From contig OY969694.1 of NCBI GenBank assembly GCA_963701955.1, positions 1,612,001-1,676,000 of the forward strand: a stretch of DNA of 64,000 nt. Reading direction: 5' to 3'. This DNA comes from Bog-473 sp963701955. Lineage in GTDB: Bacteria > Actinomycetota > Acidimicrobiia > Acidimicrobiales > RAAP-2. How positions within the stretch are numbered: position 1 is the stretch's first letter; every line of letters starts with the position of its first letter. Under the pieces are notes generated by a model that ran no database searches, was not told the origin of the DNA, and saw only the letters and a list, made by a program, of their open reading frames with translations. Positions 42,624-51,555 of the stretch are shown here, piece after piece. The translations under genes were made by a program, and so were the position numbers.

Positions 42624-43352
42624 TCAACCCACACCCGGCGACAGACGCAAACCACGGATCATCACGTCGACGATGGAGTCCGCAGCCTCCTTCGGTGATG
42701 ACGCAAGCGTCCGCTTGATCTCGGGCCGGGTCAGGGCCCAACCGAGGCGGGCCATGACCATCGCGAGCGCGGGGAGGTCCAGAGATGGAATCTCTCCCCG
42801 CGCGTCCGCGAGCTCGAGCAGGCGGCGCGTCGCAGAGAACACATAGGCATTGTGGTCCTCGATGAGACGGTTGACGGCGGGGATCGTTTCGAGATCGCGG
42901 GCGAACTCGTGAGAACTGCCCATGAGCGACACCGTCACCACTTGCAGGTACGATTGAAGCGCCTTGAGCGGTGATATTTCATCCCTCATTGCGGCCTGGG
43001 CGGCACGACCCGTCGATCGGAGGCGTCGATCAACAACGATCAGCACGAGTTCGTCTCGACTCGACGCGAGGACGTACAGAGTACGCGTCGAACAGTTCAA
43101 CTTCTTCGCCAGTGTCGCCATCGTGAGATCCGCGAACCCGCCGTCGAACAGCACGTCCAGATGATCGAGAACCTGGCGCTGCCGTTGAGTCAGACTCCGC
43201 TCCCGTATGGGGTCGAGAACCGGCCGCGGCCGTGGAATCTCCCGCAGGACCTCAACGACAGGCCGCTCGGCGAGGTCGGGGCGCCTGGCCGTCACCGGTG
43301 CTCCATTTCCATCAGCGAGGTGCCCAGAGGCCCGCGGGTTCCCTGCGTGCAT
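42624..43352 (-). CDS. TetR-family regulator (copy 1, paired with P450)
   Basis: About 242 residues from ATG 43352 (a GTG at 43358 and a longer frame to 43439 also exist). N-terminal DNA-binding region ERSLTQRQRQVLDHLDVLF, then FADLTMATLAKKLNCSTRTL as the helix-turn-helix, then SSRDELVLIVVDRRL. The C-terminal ligand domain ends RTLASSPKEAADSIVDVMIR. The same order of motifs, often identical, is found in the TetR at 51556. Likely controls the adjacent P450 and island genes; the ligand is unknown. Confidence 0.85.
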   Translation of the reverse strand: MHAGNPRASGHLADGNGAPVTARRPDLAERPVVEVLREIPRPRPVLDPIRERSLTQRQRQVLDHLDVLFDGGFADLTMATLAKKLNCSTRTLYVLASSRDELVLIVVDRRLRSTGRAAQAAMRDEISPLKALQSYLQVVTVSLMGSSHEFARDLETIPAVNRLIEDHNAYVFSATRRLLELADARGEIPSLDLPALAMVMARLGWALTRPEIKRTLASSPKEAADSIVDVMIRGLRLSPGVG

Positions 43353-43469
43353 CTCCACGCGAGCAGCCACCCCGATTCCTTCCCGAAGGTACCACGGGTT
43401 GTTTCGCCGACGCGTGACGCCGGAAGGCACCCAAGACACGGCTGCAGTGCGGGCTCATGTTCCCCGGCG

Positions 43470-44120
43470 GATGACACCGGCATCGCCGAACCACACCACC
43501 TCGGTCGGCGAGAATCCCCCACTCGACGAGCACCTCCTCCGTATCCGCCCCGGCGCGGGCATCGGGCGGCCCATCGCTGGGGGCGTCCGGCACAAACGGG
43601 GGCTGGCGCCGGCCGCAATATTCCGTCCTGCTCCACGATCGTGCCGCGAACGACGATGCGCGGGTGCCGAGCCGCTCATCCATCCGTAAGACGGGAGCGA
43701 CACATGTCTCGGCGCCTTCCAATTCGGTCCGCCACTCGTCTCGTGTCCGCCGAACGATGACACCGGCGATTGTCTCATGCAACTCGCCCCAGCCGTGGCG
43801 GTCTGTCTGATCCGGAAGCACCTGATCGCCCAGTCCGAGACGGAGGAACAGATTTGCGAAGAACTTCGGCTCCGTGCGCCGACGGCGACGTACTCACCAT
43901 CGCTCGTCTCGTACACGTCGTAGTCGGGTGCTCCCGGTCGCAGAGTTGGTCGCCCGCTCGGGGTTCCACCGCCGAGAGCGCGGTGACCTCAGATCATCGC
44001 GATCAAGAGCGCTGCGTCGTCGACCATGGCGGCGTCGACAACCTGTCCACTGCCCGACCGCTCGGCCTCGAACAGCGCGCACATCACCCCGAACACGAGC
44101 GACATGCCGCGACCCCCGGA
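43470..44120 (-). pseudogene. Decayed alpha-methylacyl-CoA racemase/CoA-transferase family III gene
   Basis: Pieces of one protein lie in order but in different frames: GGRGMSLVFGVMCALFEAER and VVDAAMVDDAALLIAMI (44117-43989), YDVYETSDGEYVAVGA (near 43890), EPKFFANLFLRLGLGDQVLP (near 43850), HETIAGVI and CVAPVLRMDE (43780-43680), VEQDGILRPAPAPV (near 43620), and GADTEEVLVEWGI (near 43520). The N-terminal half is missing and a segment after IAMI is deleted. With at least three frame changes this cannot be a sequencing slip. The gene would have interconverted 2-methylacyl-CoA epimers or moved CoA between acids. Confidence 0.85.
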
Positions 44121-44235
44121 GTCCGCGACCACGTGAGCGGTGGTGATGGAATGGAGTTGTGACGCCCGACGTCCGCTCACACCCCGGCCACCGCGGTCAT
44201 TTGAGACACGAACGGGCCGCGGCGTGTGTCGATGG

Positions 44236-45591
44236 TCAGCGCACCGCGGCCGCGAGCCCGGGATCATCCGCCAGCAGGGCGTCGATCGACGATTGCTTCG
44301 CGGTCTCGGCGGGCTTGAGGTACCCGGAGCGCGTGTCCCAGGACTCGATGATCCGCGGATCGATCTCGGAGCCGGGGCCGATGACGTCGCCGACGGTGAA
44401 TCCGACGCGATCTGCGATCGTCTCGAGCTCGGCGGCATCAAGGCTGAGCATCTTGATCGCGTTTTCGCCGAGGACCATTCTCAACTCGTTCTCCGGTACC
44501 CCGGCGAAGGCATCGCGCAACCACTCTTTGGTATTGGGCCATGTGCCTTCCGGATGGGGGTAGTCGCGACCGAAAACGATGTTGTGGATCCCGATCTCAT
44601 GGCGTAGCGGCACCTCGCATTTGTGAACGAACGAGATCGACTGCAGACAATTCGCGTGCCAATACTCGCTGGGCTTCCGCTTCGCTGGCAGGTCTGCCCG
44701 CGACCGGTCGTACACCGAGTCGAGATGTGACAGCATCGTGGGAATCCAGTCGGCCCGCACTTCGGTGAGGATGAAACGAAGGTCCGGATAGCGATCGAAT
44801 ACCCCACCCAGCATCATCTGCCACAACGCCTGCAATGGCTCGTAAGCGCGGTGAAAGAAGTCTTCTGACTTGTTGTTCAGCTGATCGAGGAGGTCGATAC
44901 CCTCGGCCATCTTGGCTTGGGCCTCCTCGATCTTGTCGGAGAGGCTACGCGCCTTGCCGCCGTAGCCGGCGTGGCAGACCGCCCACATACCGTGTTCTTG
45001 CAGCATGGCCCAGTACGGGTCGTAATACGCGTCGTACAGCCGCGGCACGTCCGTGCGTTCGAACATCATCGGCAGGAACGCGCCCCGGAATTGCCGACGT
45101 GCCGTCCACCGCAGATCTTTCAGCATCATGTCGATGTCGACACCCGCACCCGGATCTCCAACGAGATAGAACCGGTCGGGATGCTCGCCGAATGCGTCTG
45201 CAACCCAGCGGTTGTAGACGCGCGAGCCTGCCGCATACAACTCTTGCGGGTAGGCCTCCCACATGGGCGCGAACATGTGGGAAGCCTGTGTCTCGCCCCA
45301 ATAGATCGTCTCGGCGGCAATGCCCTCGCGGTCCATCTGCCGGAGCCGCTGTTCGACATCGCCGAGCGCGCCGAGGCGCCCGTCGGGCCACACGTCTTCC
45401 GGATCGATGATTCCGAGCAGCTCGTCGTCGAACCTCGCGAAGAGACCGAGCAGCTGCACATACTTCTCGTTGTCTTCGAGCGCTGCCGGCAAGAACTCGC
45501 GATACTCCGGGTCGAGGTAGTGCTCCCACACCTGCGGGGGCGCTTCCGCGTGCCCGTCGCCCGAGACGATGATCAGCTTGTCCGTCGCCAT
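44236..45591 (-). CDS. Amidohydrolase-family metal-dependent hydrolase (1)
   Basis: 451 residues, TIM-barrel hydrolase/decarboxylase of the amidohydrolase-2 (COG2159) type. The first metal site IIVSGDGHAEAPPQVWEHYL has the D-x-H pattern. HAGYGGKARS supplies the mid-barrel histidine, LRFILTEVRADWIP the conserved strand, and FGRDYPHPEGTWPNT the metal-binding aspartate. ATG 45591 with GAGGA upstream. It is transcribed after two other amidohydrolases on the same strand (27 bp from the next). Substrates of relatives include cyclic beta-dicarbonyls and hydroxylated aromatics; the one here is unknown. Confidence 0.85.
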   Translation of the reverse strand: MATDKLIIVSGDGHAEAPPQVWEHYLDPEYREFLPAALEDNEKYVQLLGLFARFDDELLGIIDPEDVWPDGRLGALGDVEQRLRQMDREGIAAETIYWGETQASHMFAPMWEAYPQELYAAGSRVYNRWVADAFGEHPDRFYLVGDPGAGVDIDMMLKDLRWTARRQFRGAFLPMMFERTDVPRLYDAYYDPYWAMLQEHGMWAVCHAGYGGKARSLSDKIEEAQAKMAEGIDLLDQLNNKSEDFFHRAYEPLQALWQMMLGGVFDRYPDLRFILTEVRADWIPTMLSHLDSVYDRSRADLPAKRKPSEYWHANCLQSISFVHKCEVPLRHEIGIHNIVFGRDYPHPEGTWPNTKEWLRDAFAGVPENELRMVLGENAIKMLSLDAAELETIADRVGFTVGDVIGPGSEIDPRIIESWDTRSGYLKPAETAKQSSIDALLADDPGLAAAVR

Positions 45592-45618
45592 GGTGTCCTC
45601 CTCACAATCCGATTCCGG

Positions 45619-47142
45619 TCAGTGCCCCTCGGTCTCCACGCAATATGACGGCTCAGGACGGTTCAGCCGGCGGCGCGTTCGGCGCGCGAGCTCCTGCGTC
45701 GCTGCCTCTTCGACGACCGTCCCTTTGAAGAAGTCGGGGTTCATGCCACCGTGGAGACTGATGACGTTCTCGAACGTGAACTTCCGAAAGTCGGATTCGG
45801 AGATCAGCCCGTCGTCGACCATTTCCCAGGCCTCCTCGACAACCTCGGTCATGTCGAACACGTCGAAGTGCGAGATGTCGGAGCCGAACATGGCCTTCAA
45901 GGGCGGACCGAGCCGCCGGTCAAACGCCAGCGTCGTCATGAGGTCGTCTGCCTCGCAACCAAAGTGGAACGCTCGCGCGAACTCTTCCACCAGGTCGCGC
46001 TTCGAACGCACGTTGGCCGCCGCGAAATCATCGATCGTCGCCAGTTCGCGCTCGGTGATCTCCTTCGCGCTGAGGCCTGGGAACGTCTGATCGGGCTGGC
46101 TGATCACGGACTGCCCCTTGCCCTCGAGCACGGGGCCGCCGTGGCGCTCCACCAGCGCCGCCAACTGGTCGAGGTCCGTCACGGTCGGGGCGTAGTGCTC
46201 GAGCATCACGTCCTTGTTGCGCTTGGCCCAATGTGCGGCAAGGTCCGTGCTCAGGTTGCGCGCCCACCCGGCGCCGCACTCGAGGAGCCCGAAGTTCAAG
46301 TCCGGGAAGCGCCGCGTCACCCCGCCCATGAACAGTGATTTCGCCAGTGCGTGTGCAGCAGCGGCAAAGTGACCGACGTGGTTGTATGTGAAGTTGGTGG
46401 GCGACGATCGGTCGACCCATCCAATACCACCTGAATGGGTGCAGGGTGCCACCCCCAGCTCGACGAACTTCGCCCACAGTGGGTCGTAGTCATACGGGCT
46501 GTCGATGCCGAAGGTGTCGATGTAGTAGGGCGCGCCGCTCCAGGGAGTCGCGTCCGACGCCGCATAGGCGGGGATGGTGCGCCGCATGCCGTGGATGAGC
46601 ACGTACTTCGCTCCGAGCTCGGTCACCGCGTACTCGAGCTCCTCGATGGCAACGTCCGGATGGTCCATCGGGATGACGGCGGCGGCGGTAAGGCGATCCG
46701 AATAGGGCGCGAACATCTCGGCGTTGAGGTGGTTGTTCGCACGGCAGAAGGCCTTGCGCAGCTTCGGATCGGAGGTCATGTAGCCAGTGGCAAAACGGGA
46801 CCCCGAAATGATGCAATAGTCGATGCCGAACTCGTCGAGCCGCTGGTACATGAGGTCGGGCAGCATCGAGGTGGCCTTATCCCGAGTCCCGGCGGGACCG
46901 CCCCACCATGGAATGCGCATCGCCCGGGCGTCCATGCGTTGCTGGAGTGGCGTGCTGTACCAGTCGTTGACCTGACTCATGAAGTTCATGTACGCGTCGA
47001 CTGCGCCGCTCCCGCCGAACTTCTCTATGTAATGGATGAGCACCTCGGTCGGTTCCATCCAGTGACCGTCGGCGTCGATCACCGGATGTGAGAGCTGTTC
47101 TCTCACCCGGGATGACTTCGTCGTGCCCGTCGCAACACTCAC
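45619..47142 (-). CDS. Amidohydrolase-family metal-dependent hydrolase (2)
   Basis: 507 residues. Metal site VIDADGHWMEPTEVLIHYI, then the mid-barrel histidine in VAPCTHSGGIGWVDRS, LNFGLLECGAGWARNLSTDL, and the late aspartate in MFGSDISHFDVFDM. Same superfamily as the following gene but with long insertions. GTG 47142 is supported by GAGGAG 7 bases upstream; the frame runs on to 47544 without homology, overlapping the next gene. Part of a three-gene run of amidohydrolases that looks like an operon. Confidence 0.85.
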   Translation of the reverse strand: MSVATGTTKSSRVREQLSHPVIDADGHWMEPTEVLIHYIEKFGGSGAVDAYMNFMSQVNDWYSTPLQQRMDARAMRIPWWGGPAGTRDKATSMLPDLMYQRLDEFGIDYCIISGSRFATGYMTSDPKLRKAFCRANNHLNAEMFAPYSDRLTAAAVIPMDHPDVAIEELEYAVTELGAKYVLIHGMRRTIPAYAASDATPWSGAPYYIDTFGIDSPYDYDPLWAKFVELGVAPCTHSGGIGWVDRSSPTNFTYNHVGHFAAAAHALAKSLFMGGVTRRFPDLNFGLLECGAGWARNLSTDLAAHWAKRNKDVMLEHYAPTVTDLDQLAALVERHGGPVLEGKGQSVISQPDQTFPGLSAKEITERELATIDDFAAANVRSKRDLVEEFARAFHFGCEADDLMTTLAFDRRLGPPLKAMFGSDISHFDVFDMTEVVEEAWEMVDDGLISESDFRKFTFENVISLHGGMNPDFFKGTVVEEAATQELARRTRRRLNRPEPSYCVETEGH

Positions 47143-47216
47143 GTCCCGCTCCTCATCGTTTCCCAGCTTTGATCCCCGAGTCGCGCCCGGGCCTCCGGCA
47201 TCAGCACGTGTCCCTG

Positions 47217-48938
47217 CTACCGGCCGGCGGCAGCCGCAAGCCGATGCGGATCCCCACCCCAGCGAAGCAGCTGACCCGAGGGCACACCCGTCTCCTGGTC
47301 GTCTTCGATGGTGACCTCCCCGTTCACGAGAACGTGCCGGTACCCGCGCGCTCGCTGCACGCGTCGCCATTCTCCTCCTGGGTAGTCCCGCGCGACTTCC
47401 TGCGGCAGGATGTCGAGGTTCTCGAGGTCGTAGACCACCATGTCTGCCGGCGCCCCCTCTCGCAACACACCTCGATTCTTGAACCCAGAGATGTGTGCGG
47501 GGTAGGCAGAGAGGCGCCAATGGGCCTCCTCGGCCGTCATCCATTCGTAGTCGCGTACGTACTTCATCAGGTATTCGGTCGGGTAACGACCAAAGGTGAT
47601 GAACTTGGTGTGCGCGCCACCATCGGACTGACCTGGCATGACGAACTCGTCGTCGATGAGCTCCCGCCAGTACTCCTCCGGAGCCTTGAGCGCGTCCGAC
47701 AGGATGACCGTGCGCAATTCGTCGGCGAGAACAACGTCGACGAATACCTCCATGCGATCCTTGCCCGTTGCTCGGATGATGTCGCCGAATGTCTTGCCCT
47801 CGAACGGCTTGTACTCGGGCGTGAACGTCTCAAGCAGTACGAGCTCTTCGATTTTGCCTGACCCGAAGGGCGGGGGTGGTGAGTTCTGCAACACCTCGCG
47901 ATATTTGCGGACGTTGGCCAGCCGCTCCTCATACGTGCCCATCAGGGCCTCGCGCCACTCCTTCACGTTGTCCCAAGCGTTGAAATCCTCCAGCGTGAAG
48001 ATCGTCGGCGCGTCAGACGTGATCCCCTGCCCGATGACCTGCAAGCCGCGCTGGCGGCAGCTGTTCAGCCAGCCCATGGTCTGGCGGTGGATATTCGGAT
48101 CTTCCGGGAAGATGAACACGGCGTTCCAGACCACGGGGCGGCCGCTCGCTTCCGCCCATGACTCGACGAGGGCCCTGTCGTAGCCGCGATCATCCGAATT
48201 GACCGTGGCTTCGATGGTGCCTTCACGCCGCTCGGCGAGGACGCTCGCCAACTCGAGACAGGTCTCGTTCTTCATAATGTCGGTGACCATCGGGGTGCCG
48301 TCGTAGTCGAGTTGGATACCCGCCCAACCGGTGGAGATCTGCGTCGACCACCCACACGCGCCGGCATCCATCGCCTCGTGCAGCAGCCGTCGCATCTCGG
48401 CGTGCTCGGCGTCCGTCGGCATCCGACCCGACTTTGCATCCTCGAGACCCATCACCCATGTGAGCATCGGACCGATCCCCATATAGGGCAAGATATTGAT
48501 CGATTTCGGCGTGCGCTCAACGCTGTCGAGAAACTGTGGGTAGGTAACCCAGTCCCACGGCATCCCCTCCTCCATACAGCTGATCGGCACCGCCTCGTTG
48601 CGACTCACGGTCAACATCGCCCGCTCACGCTCTTCGGGCTTGACCGGCGCGAACGCGAATCCGCAATTGCCGATGACGACAGAGGTGACTCCGTGCCAGC
48701 CGGAAATCGAGCAGTAGGGATCCCAGAACAGCTGGGAGTCGTAGTGGGTATGGTTGTCGATGAACCCCGGGGCGACGTTGAGGCCGGTCGCGTCGATCAC
48801 CTTGTCAGCGTCAGACTCGCGCAGCTTTCCGATTGCGGTGATGATCCCGTCCTTGATGCCAACGTCCGCTCGCATCCGCGGGTTACGCATCCCGTCGAAC
48901 ACCATGCCGTTCTTGACCACGGTCGAGAATTCAGCCAC
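47217..48938 (-). CDS. Amidohydrolase, N-acyl-D-amino-acid deacylase-like
   Basis: 573 residues. KNGMVFDGMRNPRMRADVGI is the small beta-sandwich, VAPGFIDNHTHYDSQLFWDP the HxH metal motif, VIGNCGFAFAPV the NCG segment with the metal-linked cysteine of D-aminoacylases, and FVMPGQSDGGAHTKF the catalytic aspartate region. C-terminal ADMVVYDLENLDILP completes the sandwich. It cleaves amide or cyclic amide bonds. First gene of the amidohydrolase run, with an inverted repeat 37 bp upstream of its ATG. Confidence 0.88.
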   Translation of the reverse strand: MAEFSTVVKNGMVFDGMRNPRMRADVGIKDGIITAIGKLRESDADKVIDATGLNVAPGFIDNHTHYDSQLFWDPYCSISGWHGVTSVVIGNCGFAFAPVKPEERERAMLTVSRNEAVPISCMEEGMPWDWVTYPQFLDSVERTPKSINILPYMGIGPMLTWVMGLEDAKSGRMPTDAEHAEMRRLLHEAMDAGACGWSTQISTGWAGIQLDYDGTPMVTDIMKNETCLELASVLAERREGTIEATVNSDDRGYDRALVESWAEASGRPVVWNAVFIFPEDPNIHRQTMGWLNSCRQRGLQVIGQGITSDAPTIFTLEDFNAWDNVKEWREALMGTYEERLANVRKYREVLQNSPPPPFGSGKIEELVLLETFTPEYKPFEGKTFGDIIRATGKDRMEVFVDVVLADELRTVILSDALKAPEEYWRELIDDEFVMPGQSDGGAHTKFITFGRYPTEYLMKYVRDYEWMTAEEAHWRLSAYPAHISGFKNRGVLREGAPADMVVYDLENLDILPQEVARDYPGGEWRRVQRARGYRHVLVNGEVTIEDDQETGVPSGQLLRWGGDPHRLAAAAGR

Positions 48939-48975
48939 TGACCACCACCTCCAGACGCCCGAGGCGCCACGCTGA

Positions 48976-49004
48976 CCGGTAAGCTTTCGGCTGCACCTTA
49001 CCGG
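48976..49004. promoter_or_regulatory. Inverted repeat upstream of the amidohydrolase operon
   Basis: CCGGTAAG (48976-48983) and CTTACCGG (48997-49004) are perfect complements separated by 13 bp, 37 bp upstream of the ATG at 48938. The half-site ACCGGTAA also occurs at 42519-42526. An operator for one of the island's TetR proteins is plausible. Confidence 0.5.
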
Positions 49005-49099
49005 CCACTGTATCGGCTGCTTCCCGGGGTGTCGAGGGGATCAGAGCGCATCGCGGGACCCGAGAAGGAGATCTCAGGCAGGAGCGATCATCGGCCCGG

Positions 49100-49291
49100 C
49101 CGACGCGAGAGCCATGCGCGCATCGGGTACCTGATTTCGAGGATTCGCCGCACCTGGCGCACCGCCTCCAGCCCCAAATTGAGCCCGTCTCCATAGGCCT
49201 CGACGAAGGTGCCTCCGAACGCGTGGAAGGGAATGGCTCCCGACGGTGCGACGAGATTGGGCGACCAGCTGGAGGAGGTGACGATCGGGAC
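49100..49291 (-). pseudogene. Fragment, possibly the C-terminus of a thiolase-like lipid-transfer protein
   Basis: The segment IPFHAFGGTFVEAY followed by GLNLGLEAVRQVRRI resembles the N-P-x-GG...G...AVRQLRG end of thiolase-like lipid-transfer proteins (DitF/LTP type). The family assignment is tentative. The preceding sequence (VVIVVFEDRAHLGPDRHLLQ) is in another frame. No start codon or full domain is present. The rest of 48939-49652 holds only this, the inverted repeat and the CoA-transferase tail. Confidence 0.4.
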
Positions 49292-49362
49292 CGAGGTGCG
49301 CGCGATCTTCGAAGACCACGATGACGACACGCTCGTCCAGTGGGAGCGTTGCTGAGCGCGGG

Positions 49363-49470
49363 TCATCGATCATCGCCAAGCCCGATCTCGGCGAGAATCT
49401 CGGCTGAATGCTCGCCCACGAGCGGAGGCCGGCGTCGGATCCCCCACCCGTGGTCGGAACCTGTGAATGA
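49363..49470 (-). pseudogene. C-terminal remnant of a CaiB/BaiF (family III) CoA-transferase
   Basis: RPPLVGEHSAEILAEIGLGD ends two codons before a TGA at 49365-49363. This P-x-x-GEH-x-x-E-x-L-x-E-x-G pattern is diagnostic of the family III CoA-transferase C-terminus. The upstream part is replaced by unrelated sequence running into the divergent P450 gene. It differs from the racemase relic at 43.5 kb. Confidence 0.65.
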
Positions 49471-49652
49471 CCGGGCGTACGAGGACGGTGGCGTCGGGGT
49501 GATCGAGCTCAGGTATGGAGCGAGATGGCGGCGACATCACTGTCGGGTCCGGGGGGGTCGTCGCCACGATGCCGTGTTCGGCGCTCTGATCCGGTCGGGC
49601 GCATTGGCCATCGCCATTGCGATACCCCGGACGGGTGTGGTAATTGTTCACC

Positions 49653-50894
49653 GTGTCAAGTACCGACGAAGAATACGACCCGTTCCGGGCCTTCGACGCG
49701 GCCAACGGGGTCGGGCAGGTCCGAGATCCGTACCCCGTTCTTCACGAGCTGCGTGAGGAATGCCCTGTCCACGTCGGTCCGACATGGCCGCGCTTCGGAG
49801 TCGACCAGCCTGCCGAGGCAATGCTCATCGGTGACGCCACGCCGTATACCGTGATGCCCTTCGACGCCGTCCAGCACGTGCTGAAGAAGAACGATGTGTT
49901 CTCATCGTCGATCCTGGCCAGGATCACCGGCCTCATCATGGGCCACACCATCATCGAGATGGACGAACCAGAACATCACAGGAACAGAGCCCTGGTCCAG
50001 AAGGCCTTTTCACCCAAGGCCATGGAGCGCTGGAGTACCGAGGTCGTGGCACCGGTCGTATCACGCCTCATCGACGTGTTCGCCGACCGGGGCAGTGCGG
50101 AGTTGATTCGTGAGCTCTTCTGGCCATTCCCAACACATGTCATCGGGGAGATGCTGGGGCTTCCCAAAGCGGACCTGCCGCTGTTCTCGCGGAAGGCGGC
50201 GGAACTCATCGGCATCATCACAGATATCGACCGCGGGCTGGCGGCGTCGCAGTGGCTCTATGCCTACTTCGCCGAGATCATCGCGGAGAGGCGCAAGGAT
50301 CCCCGCGAGGACATCATCAGTGTTCTCGTCCAGGCAGAACTCGACGGCGAGGTCTTGACGGATGTGGAGATCGTCACGTTCCTGCGCCTTCTGCTACCGG
50401 CCGGGGCAGAGACCACGTACCGTGCATCGAGCAACGTGATGTTCGGGTTGCTCTCGAACCCAGACCAACTGGCAGCGGTGCGGGACGACAGGACCCTGGT
50501 ACCTCGCGCCGTGGAAGAGGGATTGCGATGGGAGGCCCCCATCACGAACAGCACTCGTATCGCCGTCTGCGACACCGAGGTCGAGGGGACACTCATCCCC
50601 GCTGGCGCGCCGATCATGTTGAGCCTCGGAAGCGCCAATCGTGATCCTTCGCGTTGGGGGGACCCGGATCGTTTCGACATCTTCCGCCAGCCACAAGGCC
50701 ACATGGCTTTCGGCTTCGGCTCCCACATCTGCCTCGGCATGCACCTGGCTCGTATGGAGATGCGGGTTGCCCTCAACGCCGTGCTGGATCGGCTCCCCAA
50801 TGTCCGGTTCGATCCTGAGGCCGGTGAGCCCTTGATCAGAGGCCTTAGCTTTCGTGCTCCCAACGAGCTACCCGTGCTCTTCAACGCGGCCTAG
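49653..50894 (+). CDS. Cytochrome P450 (copy 2)
   Basis: 413 residues. AGAETTYR in helix I, EEGLRWEAP in place of the usual EALR (ExxR retained), heme loop FGFGSHICLGMHLARME. It is close to copy 1 along the whole length, with shared blocks such as RDPYPV, ATPYTVMPFDAVQ, IEMDEPEHH and TLVPRAVEE. GTG 49653 is chosen over the TTG at 49644. Opposite orientation to copy 1; a paralogous TetR gene lies 0.7 kb downstream on the other strand. GGTAATT lies 8 bases before the start. Confidence 0.92.
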   Translation: MSSTDEEYDPFRAFDAANGVGQVRDPYPVLHELREECPVHVGPTWPRFGVDQPAEAMLIGDATPYTVMPFDAVQHVLKKNDVFSSSILARITGLIMGHTIIEMDEPEHHRNRALVQKAFSPKAMERWSTEVVAPVVSRLIDVFADRGSAELIRELFWPFPTHVIGEMLGLPKADLPLFSRKAAELIGIITDIDRGLAASQWLYAYFAEIIAERRKDPREDIISVLVQAELDGEVLTDVEIVTFLRLLLPAGAETTYRASSNVMFGLLSNPDQLAAVRDDRTLVPRAVEEGLRWEAPITNSTRIAVCDTEVEGTLIPAGAPIMLSLGSANRDPSRWGDPDRFDIFRQPQGHMAFGFGSHICLGMHLARMEMRVALNAVLDRLPNVRFDPEAGEPLIRGLSFRAPNELPVLFNAA

Positions 50895-50974
50895 CAAGAG
50901 GCGCCCACGCGTTCGCGATCGCTGGCGCCCGTCCAAGAACCGTGCGAACGCCGGAACCCCGGAGGAGGTCCCAG

Positions 50975-51150
50975 GTGGCAATCGACGCGCTGCAGGCACC
51001 GCTGGCTCATACCGACCCGCTCTACATCGGAGGCAAATGGGTGGCACCGCCAGGCCGACATGGATCGGGCAGTCGGCGCCGCCCGCTCGGCGTTCGACAC
51101 CGGGCCATGGCCGCGCCTGAGCCATGCCGAGCGGGCCGGGTCCTGCGCGC
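50975..51150 (+). pseudogene. Aldehyde dehydrogenase N-terminal remnant
   Basis: Begins with an intact GTG at 50975 and a strong GGAGGAGGT site. It reads TDPLYIGGKWVAPPG, the usual ALDH N-terminus. Homology resumes in another frame with ADMDRAVGAARSAFDTGPWP and then stops. Roughly 30 codons are missing between the two parts, and everything after the first 90 residues is lost. It abuts, head-on, a degraded enoyl-CoA hydratase. Confidence 0.75.
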
Positions 51151-51169
51151 TCTGGGCTTGGCCCTCGCG

Positions 51170-51533
51170 CGGCTTGGGCCGGAACCGTGATGTCGAGCGC
51201 GGCCGCCAGACCATTCCACCGGCCAGACAGTGCCCCGCGATACGTCCCAGGTACGGTTTGGCGGAACGACGGAAGCCCCCAAAGAGCCCGGCCATGTCCG
51301 GCACAGGGCCAGCAGGGCGGGAGGCCGACGACCGCTTCTCCGAAGCTTCGTCGTGGCGCGCGCCAGAGCAGAACACGCGACCGGAGTTGGTGATGACGAC
51401 CACTCGGACTGCCGGATCCGAATCGACAACTGCGCATGCCTCCTGCAACTCGGCGATGAGCGGCCTGCCCAGTGCGTTCAACCGGGCGTCGTCGTTCATG
51501 GTCAGGGTGAGGGTGAGGACATTGCCCTCGAGC
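51170..51533 (-). pseudogene. Enoyl-CoA hydratase/isomerase N-terminal remnant
   Basis: Reads LEGNVLTLTLTMNDDARLN, then LIAELQEACAVVDSDPAVRV, FCSGARHDEASEK and GRIAGHCLAGGM. After a frame change it continues GLAAALDITVPAQ and ends. A crotonase normally has FCAGxD and a further 150 residues. There is no start codon before LEGN (a TAG is immediately upstream in frame). It lies right after the TetR stop at 51556, so it was probably the second gene of a tetR operon. Confidence 0.75.
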
Positions 51534-51555
51534 TAGGTCGTGAGCAACCGATCGC

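Noticed and set aside
41160..42698. A 512-codon plus-strand frame over the P450 gene
   Set aside because: High-GC antisense frame without domain signatures; the minus strand encodes a complete P450.
45619..47544. A 641-residue amidohydrolase using the full open frame
   Set aside because: The extra N-terminal part overlaps the next gene and has no homology; GTG 47142 has a good ribosome site and the correct N-terminus.
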